DNA from: Hyphomicrobiales bacterium
Lineage (GTDB): Bacteria; Pseudomonadota; Alphaproteobacteria; Rhizobiales; Beijerinckiaceae
DNA: 64,000 bases
Direction: 5' to 3'
Assembly: GCA_027484655.1 (NCBI GenBank)
Contig: JAIXSM010000007.1
Span: forward strand, 1 to 64,000
Shown: in pieces, positions 54,601-63,362 of the stretch
How the letters are laid out: each line of letters opens with the position of its first letter
How positions within the stretch are numbered: the stretch's first letter is position 1
The notes under the pieces: model-generated
Databases searched by the model: none
The model's input: only the letters and a program-made list of their open reading frames with translations
What the model was told of the DNA's origin: nothing
Program-made: the position numbers and the translations under genes

Positions 54601-55718
54601 TCGCCTTCCTGACCGGGCGCGAGCAATTCGGACGCTTCGCTCGCGACGTAGCAGGTGTAGTTCGCGATCGGCCCACCGATGGTGACCGGCTCGCCGGGGC
54701 GCACTTCCGCCACGGTGGCGACGACGGTCGCCTCAGTCGGGCCGTACGAATTGAAGATGCGCCGGCCCGGCCGGCACCAGCGGGCGCCAATGGCTGGCGG
54801 ACAGGCCTCGCCGCCCAGAATAATCAGGCGCAGGCTCGCCACGTCCCGCGGCAGGATCGAGAGCAGGGTCGGCACAGTGTCGAGAACCGTGACGCCCGCC
54901 TGCTCCATCACATCCGGGAGCTTATCCGCCTCGCCCATGATCTCGGGGGTGGCGACGAAGAGCCGGGCGCCCACCAGATAGGGCACCCAGATCTCCTCCA
55001 TGGAGAGATCGAAGGCGACAGACGCGCCCTGAAACACCACATCGGCGGCGGTGAGCTGATAGATCTCGTTGGCCGCGCGCAGGTAATGGCAGATGTTGCG
55101 GCCGGTGATGACGATACCCTTGGGCTTTCCGGTCGAGCCCGAGGTGTAGATCATGTAGGCGGGATGGTCCGGCGTGCAGCCCAACGCCCGCGCATCCACG
55201 CTCGTGCGGTCGTCTGGATCCACAAGCGATTGCGGCAGCAGTATTTCCGCGGGCATTCGGTCGCCGGCCTTGGCGCCATGGCCCTCGTCGGTGAGTAGCG
55301 CCGCCGCCTCGCAGTCGCGCAGGCATTCGGCCACGCGCTCGGCCGGGGCGTCGGCGTCGAACGGCAGCCACGCGGCGCCGGTCTTCGCGATCGCGATCTG
55401 GCAGATGAGCAGGTCTGCGCCGCGCCCCATCCAGAGCCCAACGACTGACCCCGGGCCAATCTCCTTGCGACGCAGTCCGCGCGCGATGGCCGTGGCGCGC
55501 GCGTCAACATCGGCGTAGGTGAGGCGCAGACCGCCCGCCTCAAGGCACACCGAGGCGCCATGCGCCCTGACGCTGTCAGCGAAGATCTCGGCCAGAAGCT
55601 CGTTGCGGATCAGGTCCGGGCGCACCGGCCCGCGCAAGACCGCATACTGCGGGAACTGAGGGCGCCCGCCCCTGTCAGCCGCAGGCTCCTCACGCGCCAT
55701 GTCCTGAATATCCGTCAT
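51633..55718 (-). CDS. Pls/PosA-type non-ribosomal peptide synthetase with three beta-helix domains
   Basis: A 1361-residue membrane NRPS with the layout of epsilon-poly-L-lysine synthetase. The adenylation domain (about 40-530) has YTSGSTGKPKG (191-201), the substrate Asp in VAFDLS (237), NSYGPTEAT (323-331), GRIDDQIKIRGFR and the catalytic Lys522 in GKVNRN. The carrier domain (about 545-615) has Ser580 in LGGHSL. The rest contains six TM helices and three left-handed beta-helix (hexapeptide) segments around 755-850, 1000-1080 and 1240-1340. These replace a condensation domain and chain short iso-peptides. The start at 55718 (MTDIQDMARE) is chosen; an upstream ATG adds 15 residues. A lone-standing gene with no carrier-activating transferase or exporter beside it. 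Confidence 0.9.
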   Translation of the reverse strand: MTDIQDMAREEPAADRGGRPQFPQYAVLRGPVRPDLIRNELLAEIFADSVRAHGASVCLEAGGLRLTYADVDARATAIARGLRRKEIGPGSVVGLWMGRGADLLICQIAIAKTGAAWLPFDADAPAERVAECLRDCEAAALLTDEGHGAKAGDRMPAEILLPQSLVDPDDRTSVDARALGCTPDHPAYMIYTSGSTGKPKGIVITGRNICHYLRAANEIYQLTAADVVFQGASVAFDLSMEEIWVPYLVGARLFVATPEIMGEADKLPDVMEQAGVTVLDTVPTLLSILPRDVASLRLIILGGEACPPAIGARWCRPGRRIFNSYGPTEATVVATVAEVRPGEPVTIGGPIANYTCYVASEASELLAPGQEGELLIGGPGVARGYLGRPDLTAEKFIANPFDGDGSDPILYRSGDAVALNEQGDILFRGRIDDQIKIRGFRVELGEIESRLADLEGVSQAAVVMRNEDGIDQLVAFLVPVGGNSASLEPKVLRAKLRETLPAYMAPSRYEALAELPRLSSGKVNRNELKKIPLAPVEITEEQEEPRTETEAKLLEAAKAVLPPQSIPFDADFFTDLGGHSLLAARFLGLVRQHPELASLTLQDVYAARTLRTMAGLLDGRAATMGPPRDLRFEPPPLRRRFLCGLAQALTLPIILGVMTAKWLGVFISYMLLTGPDAPWWQEVLTLLGVYVLINVGTLFVTIGVKWLVIGRTKPGRYPLWGVYHYRIWVVQRFATLAHMKWMQGSPLLPIYLRALGARIGDDVVIGDLDVGAADLITIGDRASLGGKIKLSNAHVEGNEIIIGPIVIGADAYIGTSCVIENDCIVGEGAEMRDLTAIPHGTVIGPWESWDGSPGRKVGAVDAAALPEQADASPLRRKALLLGYMMIFLVVPPLGLLPIFPAFWVFDQVDEWLGIVDRTSYLMSVPLMAWPMAFALVLASVGLIAGIRWIVLPRVRGGQYSIFSGFYLRKWTVSLATEVMLDTLSSLMATIYMRSWYRMMGAGIGKDAEVSTNLAGRYDLISVGPKNFIADEVVLGDEDIRRGYMYLDTVNTGARVFVGNDAVVPVGTVIPDGVLIGIKSKPPANELISPDDTWFGSPPIKLPVRQRFDGGGANWTYEPSFWRKSMRASFEAVHISFPTMLFVTGAVLAIEVIAEPLLAGDWSRVFWLFMVAALMMSAFMSLTVVAVKWILMGVYKPVVKPMWSWWAMRTEAVAVLYSGLAGKVLLEHLRGTPFLPWFLRLFGTKMGKGVYMDAFDITEFDCVRVGDYCVLNSLCALQTHLYEDRVMKVGRVYLGDGVSVGAAATVLYDTNVGDWAQLGPLTVVMKGESIPANTAWIGAPAEPYVPAHADDHVPDAGLKTAA

Positions 55719-55968
55719 GCCGTGTCGCTCGCCAGTCCCCGTATCCGGGATCAATGCGCGCATGGCGCGCTTCCTTTATCTGCGCCGCAGGCCCTTGCCT
55801 GCGGACCCTCGCGCCCGCTGTGGAGACGACCAACGCGCACGCCGCCCGAGACGCTCCCTCAACCTCACCGGCGACCCCAGTCAACCTACCACAGCACGCC
55901 TTCACAGTCTCGTGAACCGCAGCGACTGAACGACGGATGAACGCGCCAGAGCAAGGCCCGGTTCGGGG
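55719..55968. other. Gap between the NRPS and phosphatase genes
   Basis: No gene recognised. It should hold the NRPS promoter; no convincing -35/-10 pair is visible, and the stretch is as GC-rich as its surroundings. Confidence 0.4.
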
Positions 55969-56565
55969 CTAGACCCAGTCAAATCGTCCGTTAAGGAAAA
56001 CAAGCGCCCGGCCTTGCCAGATGTCGGCGAGAGCTGCGGTCTGTGTCGGCATCCCGCCTATGCGCGCCATCAGCGCGCGCGCCACGCCCCCGTGGGACAC
56101 CACCACCGCCGGCCGGTCCAGTTCCGCCAGCCACGGCTCAATCCGCTGGGTGAGCATTTCATAGGACTCGCCGCCCGGCGGAGTGAACCGCCACTTGTCC
56201 CCCTCCCGCCAGGAGGCGGCTTCGGGCGCACGGGCCTTGACCTCCGGCCACGTGAGCCCTTCCCACTCCCCGAAGGTCAGCTCCATCAGACGGTCGTCGA
56301 GGGTGTAGCCGGTGCGGGGCAGCCCCATGGCTTCGCGGGCGACCTCCATGGTTTCCCGCGCCCGCCCAAGCGGGGAGGCGAGGAACGCAAGGTCCGGCGA
56401 TGCAAGGCCGCGCGGGCCCAGAATGTTGAGAACGATCCGGCCCGCGTCCGCGGCCTGTCCCCGGCCCTTGGCGTTCAGCGGAATGTCCTGGCGGCCCTGA
56501 AGACGGCCTTCGGCGTTCCAGTCAGTCTCGCCGTGGCGGAGGAAGACGAGACGATGACGAAGCAT
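55969..56565 (-). CDS. Histidine phosphatase family protein
   Basis: A 198-residue phosphoglycerate-mutase-like phosphatase. The phospho-His motif is LVFLRHGETDWN (residues 6-17), followed by the second Arg in LASPLGRARET, the Glu in ELTFGEWEG and the second His in VVVSHGGVAR. It is probably a phosphatase rather than a mutase. It is the next gene after fabI on the same strand (12 bases), an arrangement common in Rhizobiales. Confidence 0.88.
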   Translation of the reverse strand: MLRHRLVFLRHGETDWNAEGRLQGRQDIPLNAKGRGQAADAGRIVLNILGPRGLASPDLAFLASPLGRARETMEVAREAMGLPRTGYTLDDRLMELTFGEWEGLTWPEVKARAPEAASWREGDKWRFTPPGGESYEMLTQRIEPWLAELDRPAVVVSHGGVARALMARIGGMPTQTAALADIWQGRALVFLNGRFDWV

Positions 56566-56577
56566 GGCGGCCGCGCG

Positions 56578-57417
56578 TCAGTCCTTGACCACTGAAATGT
56601 CGGGGGCGGCGGGGTTCTTCATGCCGACCACATGATACCCGGCATCGACATGGAGGATCTCGCCGGTCATCCCGCGCGACATGGGCGAGAGAAGGAAGGC
56701 GGCCGTCTCGCCAACTTCCTCGATGGTGACGGTGCGCCGCAGGGGCGCGTTGTACTCGTTCCATTTCAGGATGTAGCGGAAATCGCCGATTCCGGAGGCC
56801 GCCAGCGTCTTGATCGGGCCGGCGGAAATCGCGTTCACCCGGATCTGCTTTTCGCCCAGGTCGGCGGCCAGATAGCGCACGCTCGCCTCAAGCGCGGCCT
56901 TGGCGACGCCCATGACGTTGTAGTGCGGCATCCACTTTTCGGCGCCGTAGTAGGTGAGGGTGAGCAGCGAGCCGCCCTCGCTCATCAGCTTTTCAGCGCG
57001 CTGCGCGACGGCTGTGAAGGAGTAGCAGGAGATCAGCAGCGACTTCGAGAAGTTCGCTTCCGTGGTTTCAACGTAGCGGCCGGTGAGCTCGTCCTTGTCC
57101 GAGAAGGCGATGCAATGGACAACGAAGTCCAGAGAGCCCCAGAGCTTCTCCACCTGCGCGAACACCGCGTCGATGCTCGCCTGATCGGTCACGTCGCAAT
57201 GGCCCACCACATGGGCGTTGAGGCTTTCCGCCAGGGGGCGAACGCGCTTCTCCAGCGCCTCGCCCTGAAACGTGAACGCCAGCTCAGCGCCAGCGTCGCT
57301 GGCCGCCTTCGCGATTCCCCACGCGATGGACCGGTTGTTGGCGACGCCCATGACCAGCCCGCGCTTGCCAGCCAGAATGCCAGTCGCCGGGATCTTCGCC
57401 GTCGTATCGTTCGCCAT
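56578..57417 (-). CDS. fabI: Enoyl-[acyl-carrier-protein] reductase (NADH)
   Basis: A 279-residue divergent SDR that reduces trans-2-enoyl-ACP in the last step of the fatty acid cycle. GVANNRSIAWGIA is the FabI cofactor motif, and the catalytic pair Tyr-(x6)-Lys is in MPHYNVMGVAKAAL. The start at 57417 (MANDTTAKIP) gives the family length. The next upstream in-frame codons have no similarity. Confidence 0.94.
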   Translation of the reverse strand: MANDTTAKIPATGILAGKRGLVMGVANNRSIAWGIAKAASDAGAELAFTFQGEALEKRVRPLAESLNAHVVGHCDVTDQASIDAVFAQVEKLWGSLDFVVHCIAFSDKDELTGRYVETTEANFSKSLLISCYSFTAVAQRAEKLMSEGGSLLTLTYYGAEKWMPHYNVMGVAKAALEASVRYLAADLGEKQIRVNAISAGPIKTLAASGIGDFRYILKWNEYNAPLRRTVTIEEVGETAAFLLSPMSRGMTGEILHVDAGYHVVGMKNPAAPDISVVKD

Positions 57418-57589
57418 GACCCAACCGAAACCTTCTGCAGGAACGCAAGAGCGCGGCTTCGCAGCACGCAAGGTTCGGCTTTAAGGGGTGCGCCGCCCCA
57501 AGGCAAGCCAGCCCGGCCATATGGAACGCGCGCGCAGGGGCGCGCATTGCTCCTTGCGCCGTCTTCGGACCGCCATCAGGGAAACAGGC

Positions 57590-58099
57590 ATGTCCGCAAT
57601 CGCCGATCAGGAACTGGAGGTCCGCGCTCTCGCGCAATCGCTGCGCCGCTTCGCACGCGCGCTCACCGGAGCCGCGCCGGGATGCGACGTGGCGCCAGGA
57701 GCCATCGAGGAGGCGCTGCGGGCGGCCCGCCAGGCGCCGGATCCGCTGTCCGCACGGATCGAGGGATACCGGCGCCTGATCCGGCGTTACGCCATCCAGG
57801 GGGAGCCCGCCGCGATGACCCCCGCGGCCCGACCCGGCATCGACGCCGTGCTCGCGCTCCAGCGAACGAGCCTCGACGCAACGCGCAAGTGGCGAGCATT
57901 GAGCGGACTGGACCCCGCACACCGCGCCGCGCTGCTGCTCGTCGTGGTCGAGCGACTGCCATATGCGTGCGCCGCGGAGGCGCTCGACATGGCGGAGGCC
58001 GACTTCATCAAGGCTCTGGCGCGGGCGCGGGAGGCGCTTGCGGGCAGACTCGCCGCACTTGGCGCCTGCGGGCGCCGCCACCTCAAGCTCGTGAGCTGA
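57590..58099 (+). CDS. ECF sigma-factor-like protein with reduced region 2
   Basis: A 169-residue protein. The C-terminal 60 residues (GLDPAHRAALLLVVVERLPY through EADFIKALARAREALAGRL) match sigma region 4.2. The N-terminal half is too short and Ala-rich to contain a normal region 2 with the DLxQexF element. It may be a divergent ECF sigma or a sigma-like regulator without core-binding function. The gene after it encodes an anti-sigma-like membrane protein, 2 bases away. The start at 57590 follows CAGGGAAACAG. Confidence 0.65.
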   Translation: MSAIADQELEVRALAQSLRRFARALTGAAPGCDVAPGAIEEALRAARQAPDPLSARIEGYRRLIRRYAIQGEPAAMTPAARPGIDAVLALQRTSLDATRKWRALSGLDPAHRAALLLVVVERLPYACAAEALDMAEADFIKALARAREALAGRLAALGACGRRHLKLVS

Positions 58100-58101
58100 A
58101 C

Positions 58102-58449
58102 ATGGTCGAGCCCATTCGCAACACGGACCTGTGCGCGCTTCTCGACGGGGAATGCGACGCGGGCGCCCGGGCGCGCCTTGAGGCGGAGCTGGCCCGCTCA
58201 CCCCAGTGCGCCGAGCGGCTGGCGCTGTGGGGACGAAACGACGCCGCGTTACGGCTGGCCGTGCTGGGAGGGCGCCACGCCGGCCCAACTCTCGACGCGC
58301 CCTGCCTCCCGCGTGGCTCCCAGGCGCCGCAGGAGCCGTCACTGACGACCGACGCGCCGCCCCGCAATGTCGCCGGAGCCCTGCTGGCGGGCTTCGCCGG
58401 CGGAGCGGCCTGCGGCGCCGCAGCGCTCGCGATGATCCTGTTTGGCTAA
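58102..58449 (+). CDS. Anti-sigma-factor-like single-TM protein
   Basis: A 115-residue protein. Its N-terminal DLCALLDGECDAGARARLEAEL, then RSPQCAERLALW, resembles the helical anti-sigma domain that occludes ECF sigma factors. The zinc-binding HxxxCxxC is absent. A Pro-rich linker leads to one C-terminal TM (ALLAGFAGGAACGAAALAMILFG). Paired with the sigma-like gene upstream and almost certainly co-expressed. Confidence 0.7.
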   Translation: MVEPIRNTDLCALLDGECDAGARARLEAELARSPQCAERLALWGRNDAALRLAVLGGRHAGPTLDAPCLPRGSQAPQEPSLTTDAPPRNVAGALLAGFAGGAACGAAALAMILFG

Positions 58450-58575
58450 ATCTTTCCCCGAGGACGCGCGGGCGGGCCAGGCGCAATCAGCGTTGTGGGC
58501 AAAAGCGCCGTCGCCCATGACGCGCCCCGCCGGAAACTGTACAGTCAAGAAATCCCGGAATCTGGAACCTGTTTA

Positions 58576-59109
58576 ATGCGCCGCCCCATAAGGCCATTCA
58601 CCGTCGAGAGAAAACGCGGAGCGCGGCCCACGCCCCTGCGGGATCCGGCCAGCGAGGCCCCCGCGGCCCCGATTACGGCGCCGATCCTGCCCGAACCGCG
58701 CGCGCCGGGGGCCGCCAACTGGGCCGCCGCCGAAGCGCTTTTCCGGGGCGCGGGGGAGCGCAAACCCGATGCGCCGGGCCGCATTCTGCAGAGCCTGGTC
58801 GAGCCGCCTGCGCCCGAGCCGGAGCGCGAACCCGAGCCGCAGGTGCGGCGGGGCCGCAAGCCAGGCTCACGCAACAAGCCGAAGACGCCGCAGCAGGCCG
58901 AGCAATCTCCAGCGCCCGCCGACATCGCCCTGTTCGCTCCCGAGGAGCCGCAGCCCGCCGCGCGAATGGACGACGCGGAGGCAGCGCCTGCCGTCGTGAT
59001 CGCTCTGCATCGTCGTGGACGACTCTCCCGCGAGGACTTGCCGCGCGGCGAGCGGTGGAAGGCCCGCCTGCCGCGCTTCGCCCGCCAGACTACACGAGCG
59101 GGACAGTAA
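58576..59109 (+). CDS. Pro/Ala-rich protein with an AT-hook-like motif
   Basis: A 177-residue, probably disordered protein. A central RRGRKPGSRNKPKTP is an AT-hook-like element (GRKPG core flanked by basic residues), which suggests minor-groove DNA binding. The N- and C-terminal 30 residues (VIALHRRGRLSREDLPRGERWK) look conserved rather than random. Start at ATG 58576. Its 3' end overlaps the convergent monooxygenase gene by 20 bases. No function can be assigned. Confidence 0.6.
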   Translation: MRRPIRPFTVERKRGARPTPLRDPASEAPAAPITAPILPEPRAPGAANWAAAEALFRGAGERKPDAPGRILQSLVEPPAPEPEREPEPQVRRGRKPGSRNKPKTPQQAEQSPAPADIALFAPEEPQPAARMDDAEAAPAVVIALHRRGRLSREDLPRGERWKARLPRFARQTTRAGQ

Positions 59110-60274
59110 GCGGATTGTACGAGTAGAGCCACGCGTTGCGGTCTGCGCCCTCATCGCGCTTGGCGAACGCGGCGCGGATCGCCTCCTGGCTGCCGAGATG
59201 GAACAGCGCGCGGTTCTCGGTCGATTGGCGCACGATACGCGCCGTGCGGTCGATGCGGTTGCGCTGGTAGATCTGCAAAGCCTCGGCAATATCGTCGCTC
59301 ATGGCGAGCGCGCGCGTGAAAACCGCGCCGTCCTCGATGGACATCACAGCGCCTTGCGCAAGGTACGGCAGCGTCGGATGCGCTGAATCGCCCAGCAACG
59401 TCACGCGCTTCGTCGACCAGTTCATGGTCGGCTCGCGCCGGTGCAGCGACCAGCGGTAACATTCATCGCGGTTGGCGCAGTCGATGATGGTCTGGATCAC
59501 AGGGTGCCAGCCCACATAATCCGCCTTCAGCCGCTCCCAAGGGAAGCGCATGGTCCATGACTCTTCGGAGATCTCGTCAGTCTCGACGAGGCCGACAAAG
59601 TTCAGGAGCTTGCCGGAGCGCAGGTAATAGCAAACCACGTGGCCGCCCGGCCCCATGAACACCGACATGACGGGCGGCAGGATGTCCTTCGGCAGGTTCT
59701 CGATGGGGACGACCAGACGCCAGGCGCCGTCGCCTGTGTAGACAGCCGGCGCGGCCCCGAACATCTGCGCGCGCACCACCGACTTCAGGCCGTCCGCGCC
59801 GATGAGAATGTCACCGCGCGCCACCGTTCCGTCCTCGAAGTGCAGCTCGACGGAATCCTCGTTCTCGACATAGCCGCGCACGCGCTTGTTCAGGCGGATG
59901 ACGTCGGGGCGGAACTCGCACGCCTTGTCCACGAGAATCTGATGGAAATCAGCGCGATGCATCTGGGTGTAGGGGGCGCCGTTCACGCGCTCGTGCTGCT
60001 CGGCGAGCGGGAATTCCTGGATCACCTCGCCTGTGTCGTGCAGGCGGAACACATAAGCGCCGGGACGCACGCCCGCGGCGTCGATGGCCGGCCCGAGACC
60101 AAGGTCGCGCAGCACATGCTGGGCGTTGGCGCTGATCTGGATTCCCGCCCCGATTTCACCGAGTTTCGCCGCCTGCTCGTAGACCTCGACCTCGTGCCCG
60201 GCCTTCATCAGGCAAGAGGCCGCAGCGAGCCCGCCGAGGCCAGCGCCGGCGATGATGATCTTGCGCTTCTTCAT
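59090..60274 (-). CDS. FAD-dependent monooxygenase (salicylate hydroxylase-like)
   Basis: A 394-residue group A flavoprotein hydroxylase. FAD motif GAGLGGLAAASCL follows the N-terminal KKRKIII strand. The DG motif is LIGADGLKSVVR and the GD motif is LLGDSAHPTLPYLAQGA. Closest in layout to 3-hydroxybenzoate 6-hydroxylase/NahG enzymes that hydroxylate an aromatic acid using NAD(P)H. The start at 60274 is chosen; ATG 60298 would add 8 residues. No adjacent ring-cleavage genes. Confidence 0.85.
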   Translation of the reverse strand: MKKRKIIIAGAGLGGLAAASCLMKAGHEVEVYEQAAKLGEIGAGIQISANAQHVLRDLGLGPAIDAAGVRPGAYVFRLHDTGEVIQEFPLAEQHERVNGAPYTQMHRADFHQILVDKACEFRPDVIRLNKRVRGYVENEDSVELHFEDGTVARGDILIGADGLKSVVRAQMFGAAPAVYTGDGAWRLVVPIENLPKDILPPVMSVFMGPGGHVVCYYLRSGKLLNFVGLVETDEISEESWTMRFPWERLKADYVGWHPVIQTIIDCANRDECYRWSLHRREPTMNWSTKRVTLLGDSAHPTLPYLAQGAVMSIEDGAVFTRALAMSDDIAEALQIYQRNRIDRTARIVRQSTENRALFHLGSQEAIRAAFAKRDEGADRNAWLYSYNPLTVPLV

Positions 60275-60570
60275 GGCGCCACGTTTCCCCGTTTTCATTT
60301 TCAGCGACAACGCGAACGGCTTGTCCAGCCTGCGTCCGCAGCCGGGTTGTAGCGCGCGACGAACGCCGCGGAAAGGGAGCGCAGCGCGGGAACCAGAGCC
60401 ATCCAAACGGCCGCTACGCCAGTCCCTCGGGCCGGGTTGTTGAGATTTTCACCCGTGCGCCTTATCTTCCCCTCAAGCCCGGGTGAAGTTGACCGGAGGC
60501 GATGGAGAGACACATGCGATCTGGGATCGAAGGCTGGGGCGGCTTGACCTGAGCTTGAGGCCACCGCCGG

Positions 60571-61074
60571 ATGAATGCTAGGCTTGCGGCCATGTCGCAA
60601 GCGTCCGCTACCCTGATTGTCGGCTTCGTGGCCGCCCTTATCGCCATTTGGGGCGTCTGGACCCAGCGCGCGATTGCGCGACGACGTGCGACATTTGATC
60701 ATATCTCCAGAACCGAGGCCGATGCGGACTTCATCGCTGCGCGCCGGAAATTCGTTGAACTCGCGAGAAGTGGCGAGGGCCTCGTCAAGTGGGCGGATAA
60801 AGACAAGGAAAAAACCGAAGAAGCGCAATCCATAAAGCTTGTGCTCAACGATTTCGAGCTGGTCGCCATAGGCATTCAGCGCGGCATCATTGACGAGGAA
60901 TTCTACAAACGCTGGTTCAAGTCGAGCGTCGTCCAGTATTGGGGGCACGCTCAACCGTTTGTGGCGGAACTCAGACGCCGCACATCGAACGGCATGCTCT
61001 ATTACGAATTCGAGCAAATGGCCGGCTGGTTCGACGAAAACAAGCCGCCCCGCCGCAGCAGACGCTGGGGGTGA
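60571..61074 (+). CDS. DUF4760 protein with N-terminal TM
   Basis: A 167-residue protein with an N-terminal TM (ATLIVGFVAALIAIWGVWTQRAIARRRATFDHI) and a cytoplasmic helical domain (LNDFELVAIGIQRGIIDEEFYKRWFKSSV) that fits DUF4760. Function unknown. ATG 60592 is a possible shorter start. Slightly less GC-rich than the neighbouring genes. Confidence 0.75.
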   Translation: MNARLAAMSQASATLIVGFVAALIAIWGVWTQRAIARRRATFDHISRTEADADFIAARRKFVELARSGEGLVKWADKDKEKTEEAQSIKLVLNDFELVAIGIQRGIIDEEFYKRWFKSSVVQYWGHAQPFVAELRRRTSNGMLYYEFEQMAGWFDENKPPRRSRRWG

Positions 61075-61124
61075 GCGAGCGTGGTTCGACGCTCGAGAGC
61101 GGACAATCCTTTAGCGACGACCGC

Positions 61125-62063
61125 TCACATCCCCTTGCGCGGGTTATAGGGTTTCTCCGCCTGCCACTTGCGCATCAGCGCCTCGAACTCCGGGTCCGGA
61201 GCCTCCGGCAGCGCGGGGCGCAGCGTCACAAACAGATCGCCTGCGGGCTTGCCGCCAACCGCCGGCAGCCCCTTGCCGCGCAAGCGCAGGGTGCGCCCCG
61301 CCGAATTGGCTGGGGCCGTAATCTCCACCGCGCCCTCCAGCGTGGGAACCTGCACCGCGCCTCCGAGAGCCGCCTCATAGAGCGTCACGGGCAGGTCGAG
61401 GCGCAGGTCGCGTCCATCGACGCGCAGATAAGGATGCGGCTGGATCGTGACAGTGATCAGCACATCGCCCGGAGCGCCGCCGTAGGGCGAGGGCTGCCCC
61501 TGGCCGCGCAGGCGAATCTGCTTGCCGCTCTCGATCCCCGGCGGAACCTTCACATCCAGCATGCGCCCTGTCGGCAGGGCGACCCGCGCCTCTCCGCCCT
61601 TCGCGGCGGTGAGAAGGGACACGGACACGCTGGCGGCGAGGTCTTCCCCCTTTGGCGCCGGACCGCCAGAACGGCGGCCGCCGCGCCCGGCGAACAGGTC
61701 TGAGAAGATGTCGCTGGGGTCGAACCCGCCGCGCCGAAACCCGCCGGCCTGCCCGCCCGCATCAAACTCGTAGTGGCGCCAGCCGTCGCCCGGCCCGCCC
61801 GCCGCCCCTGCGCCGAATCCCTCAAAGCCGCTGTGGCGCGGCTTGCCTTCCGCATCGATTTCGCCGCGATCAAACTTCGCGCGCTTGTCCGCATCGCCGA
61901 GGATTTCATAGGCCGCGCTCGCCTCAGCGAACTTTTCCTTGGCCTTCGGGTCGGACTGGTTCTGGTCGGGGTGGTGCTTTTTGGCGAGGCGACGGTACGC
62001 CTTCTTGATGTCGTCCGCGCTGGCGGACTTGGACACGCCTAAGATGGTGTATGGGTCGCGCAT
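61125..62063 (-). CDS. CbpA-type DnaJ co-chaperone
   Basis: A 312-residue class B J-protein. The J domain at 1-65 contains the HPD motif in [10 protein letters not shown] Gly/Phe-rich linker follows (about 75-140), then two beta-sandwich substrate domains ([21 protein letters not shown] and later). The zinc finger of DnaJ is absent. It partners DnaK. The gene lies beside pdxH and the RT0821-type lipoprotein. Confidence 0.9.
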   Translation of the reverse strand: MRDPYTILGVSKSASADDIKKAYRRLAKKHHPDQNQSDPKAKEKFAEASAAYEILGDADKRAKFDRGEIDAEGKPRHSGFEGFGAGAAGGPGDGWRHYEFDAGGQAGGFRRGGFDPSDIFSDLFAGRGGRRSGGPAPKGEDLAASVSVSLLTAAKGGEARVALPTGRMLDVKVPPGIESGKQIRLRGQGQPSPYGGAPGDVLITVTIQPHPYLRVDGRDLRLDLPVTLYEAALGGAVQVPTLEGAVEITAPANSAGRTLRLRGKGLPAVGGKPAGDLFVTLRPALPEAPDPEFEALMRKWQAEKPYNPRKGM

Positions 62064-62191
62064 GTGTCTATGAGCCAGTGTCTATGAGCCCAACCAAACG
62101 GCCGCCCGGCAGGCGCGACCGCGTGCGTCTCATTCCACATGTGTGCACGAGCCCACGGCATTGCAACGTTTTTTGGCGATACCTACGAGCC

Positions 62192-62686
62192 TCAGCCAAC
62201 CCTGCCGGTCCACGGCGCAACCTCGCCGATGGACCAGTCGCCGCCGCCTGCGCGGCAGGCCGCTCCCTGAATGGCGCGGGCCGGCAGCGACCCACCCACC
62301 TCAGCAAGGAAAGAGCGACAGATCCGCTCGCCCACTGGTTTGGCTGGCCCGACAGGGGTGAACACGCCGCGGGCGCCCGACTTCGGGTTGTCCCAGGACA
62401 CCGGCGCGCCGTTGCCCTGGGGGTCAAGCGCGAGCGCCATGGCGCCCCGGGCGCGGCGCCAGTCCTCCACGTCCATGGCCGTCGAAATGGGATTCACCGG
62501 CGTGATGGAGCCAGTCACGTCGTCGCGGGAGGCGACCATGGATGGCAGCGGGATCGCCATGCATCCGGTGACGACGAGCGCGAGCGGCGCCATGACAACG
62601 AGGCCGAGCCGCCTCGCAGCTCCGGCGACAGCGCCACGGGACTGACCTATACTTACGGACGGTGCGGGGTGGACGCGGTGAAACAC
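62192..62686 (-). CDS. RT0821/Lpp0805-family surface lipoprotein (GTG start)
   Basis: A 164-residue predicted lipoprotein. A signal region ([18 protein letters not shown]) ends in a lipobox, followed by [30 protein letters not shown] and [22 protein letters not shown], as in the 17-kDa-antigen-like family. The only start upstream of the signal is GTG at 62686, just 15 bases from the pdxH start; the ATG within the signal is too close to the Cys. Function unknown. Confidence 0.75.
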   Translation of the reverse strand: MFHRVHPAPSVSIGQSRGAVAGAARRLGLVVMAPLALVVTGCMAIPLPSMVASRDDVTGSITPVNPISTAMDVEDWRRARGAMALALDPQGNGAPVSWDNPKSGARGVFTPVGPAKPVGERICRSFLAEVGGSLPARAIQGAACRAGGGDWSIGEVAPWTGRVG

Positions 62687-62701
62687 AACTCGACCCAGTG
62701 C

Positions 62702-63343
62702 ATGACGGCAACACGCAGGATCAAAACATTGAACGAGTTAACGACGGGTGACTTTACAGAAGCGGAAGAGCCCCTTGCTCTTTTCCGGGCCTGGTTCAAG
62801 GACGCGTGCGAGAAGGAGGTTAACGATCCCTCAGCCATGGCGCTCGCGACGGTGGATCCATCCGGACTGCCGAACGTGCGCATGGTGCTGATGAAGGATT
62901 GGGACCAGCGCGGCTTCGTCTTTTACACCAACCGCCAAAGCGCCAAGGGCCGCGAACTCGACGCGAGTTTCCGGGCCGCCGCGAACTTCCACTGGAAATC
63001 CCTGCGGCGACAGGTGCGCCTGCGCGGGCCCGTCGAGCAGGTCACGGACGCGGAATCGGACGCGTACTTCGCATCACGGCCGCGCGACGCGCGCATCGGG
63101 GCGTGGGCGAGCCAGCAGTCGCGCCCGCTGGAGTCCCGCTTCGCCTTCGAGAAGGCGATCGCCTCGGTGGCGCTGAAACATCCCATCGGAGATGTGCCGC
63201 GTCCCCCGCACTGGATCGGCTACCGGATCATGCCGGTGGAGCTGGAGTTCTGGCACGACCGCCCGTTCCGCCTGCACGACCGCGTCGTCTTCCGACGCGC
63301 GGAGCCCGCCGGAGCATGGGAAAAACAGCGATTGTTCCCCTGA
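62702..63343 (+). CDS. pdxH: Pyridoxamine 5'-phosphate oxidase
   Basis: A 213-residue FMN enzyme making pyridoxal phosphate. Signatures are [50 protein letters not shown] and the C-terminal [16 protein letters not shown] with [10 protein letters not shown]. The ATG at 62702 is used; TTG 62729 would start closer to the usual N-terminus ([11 protein letters not shown]). Divergent from the lipoprotein gene. Confidence 0.94.
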   Translation: MTATRRIKTLNELTTGDFTEAEEPLALFRAWFKDACEKEVNDPSAMALATVDPSGLPNVRMVLMKDWDQRGFVFYTNRQSAKGRELDASFRAAANFHWKSLRRQVRLRGPVEQVTDAESDAYFASRPRDARIGAWASQQSRPLESRFAFEKAIASVALKHPIGDVPRPPHWIGYRIMPVELEFWHDRPFRLHDRVVFRRAEPAGAWEKQRLFP

Positions 63344-63362
63344 CGGGGGCGGCGGCGTGTCT

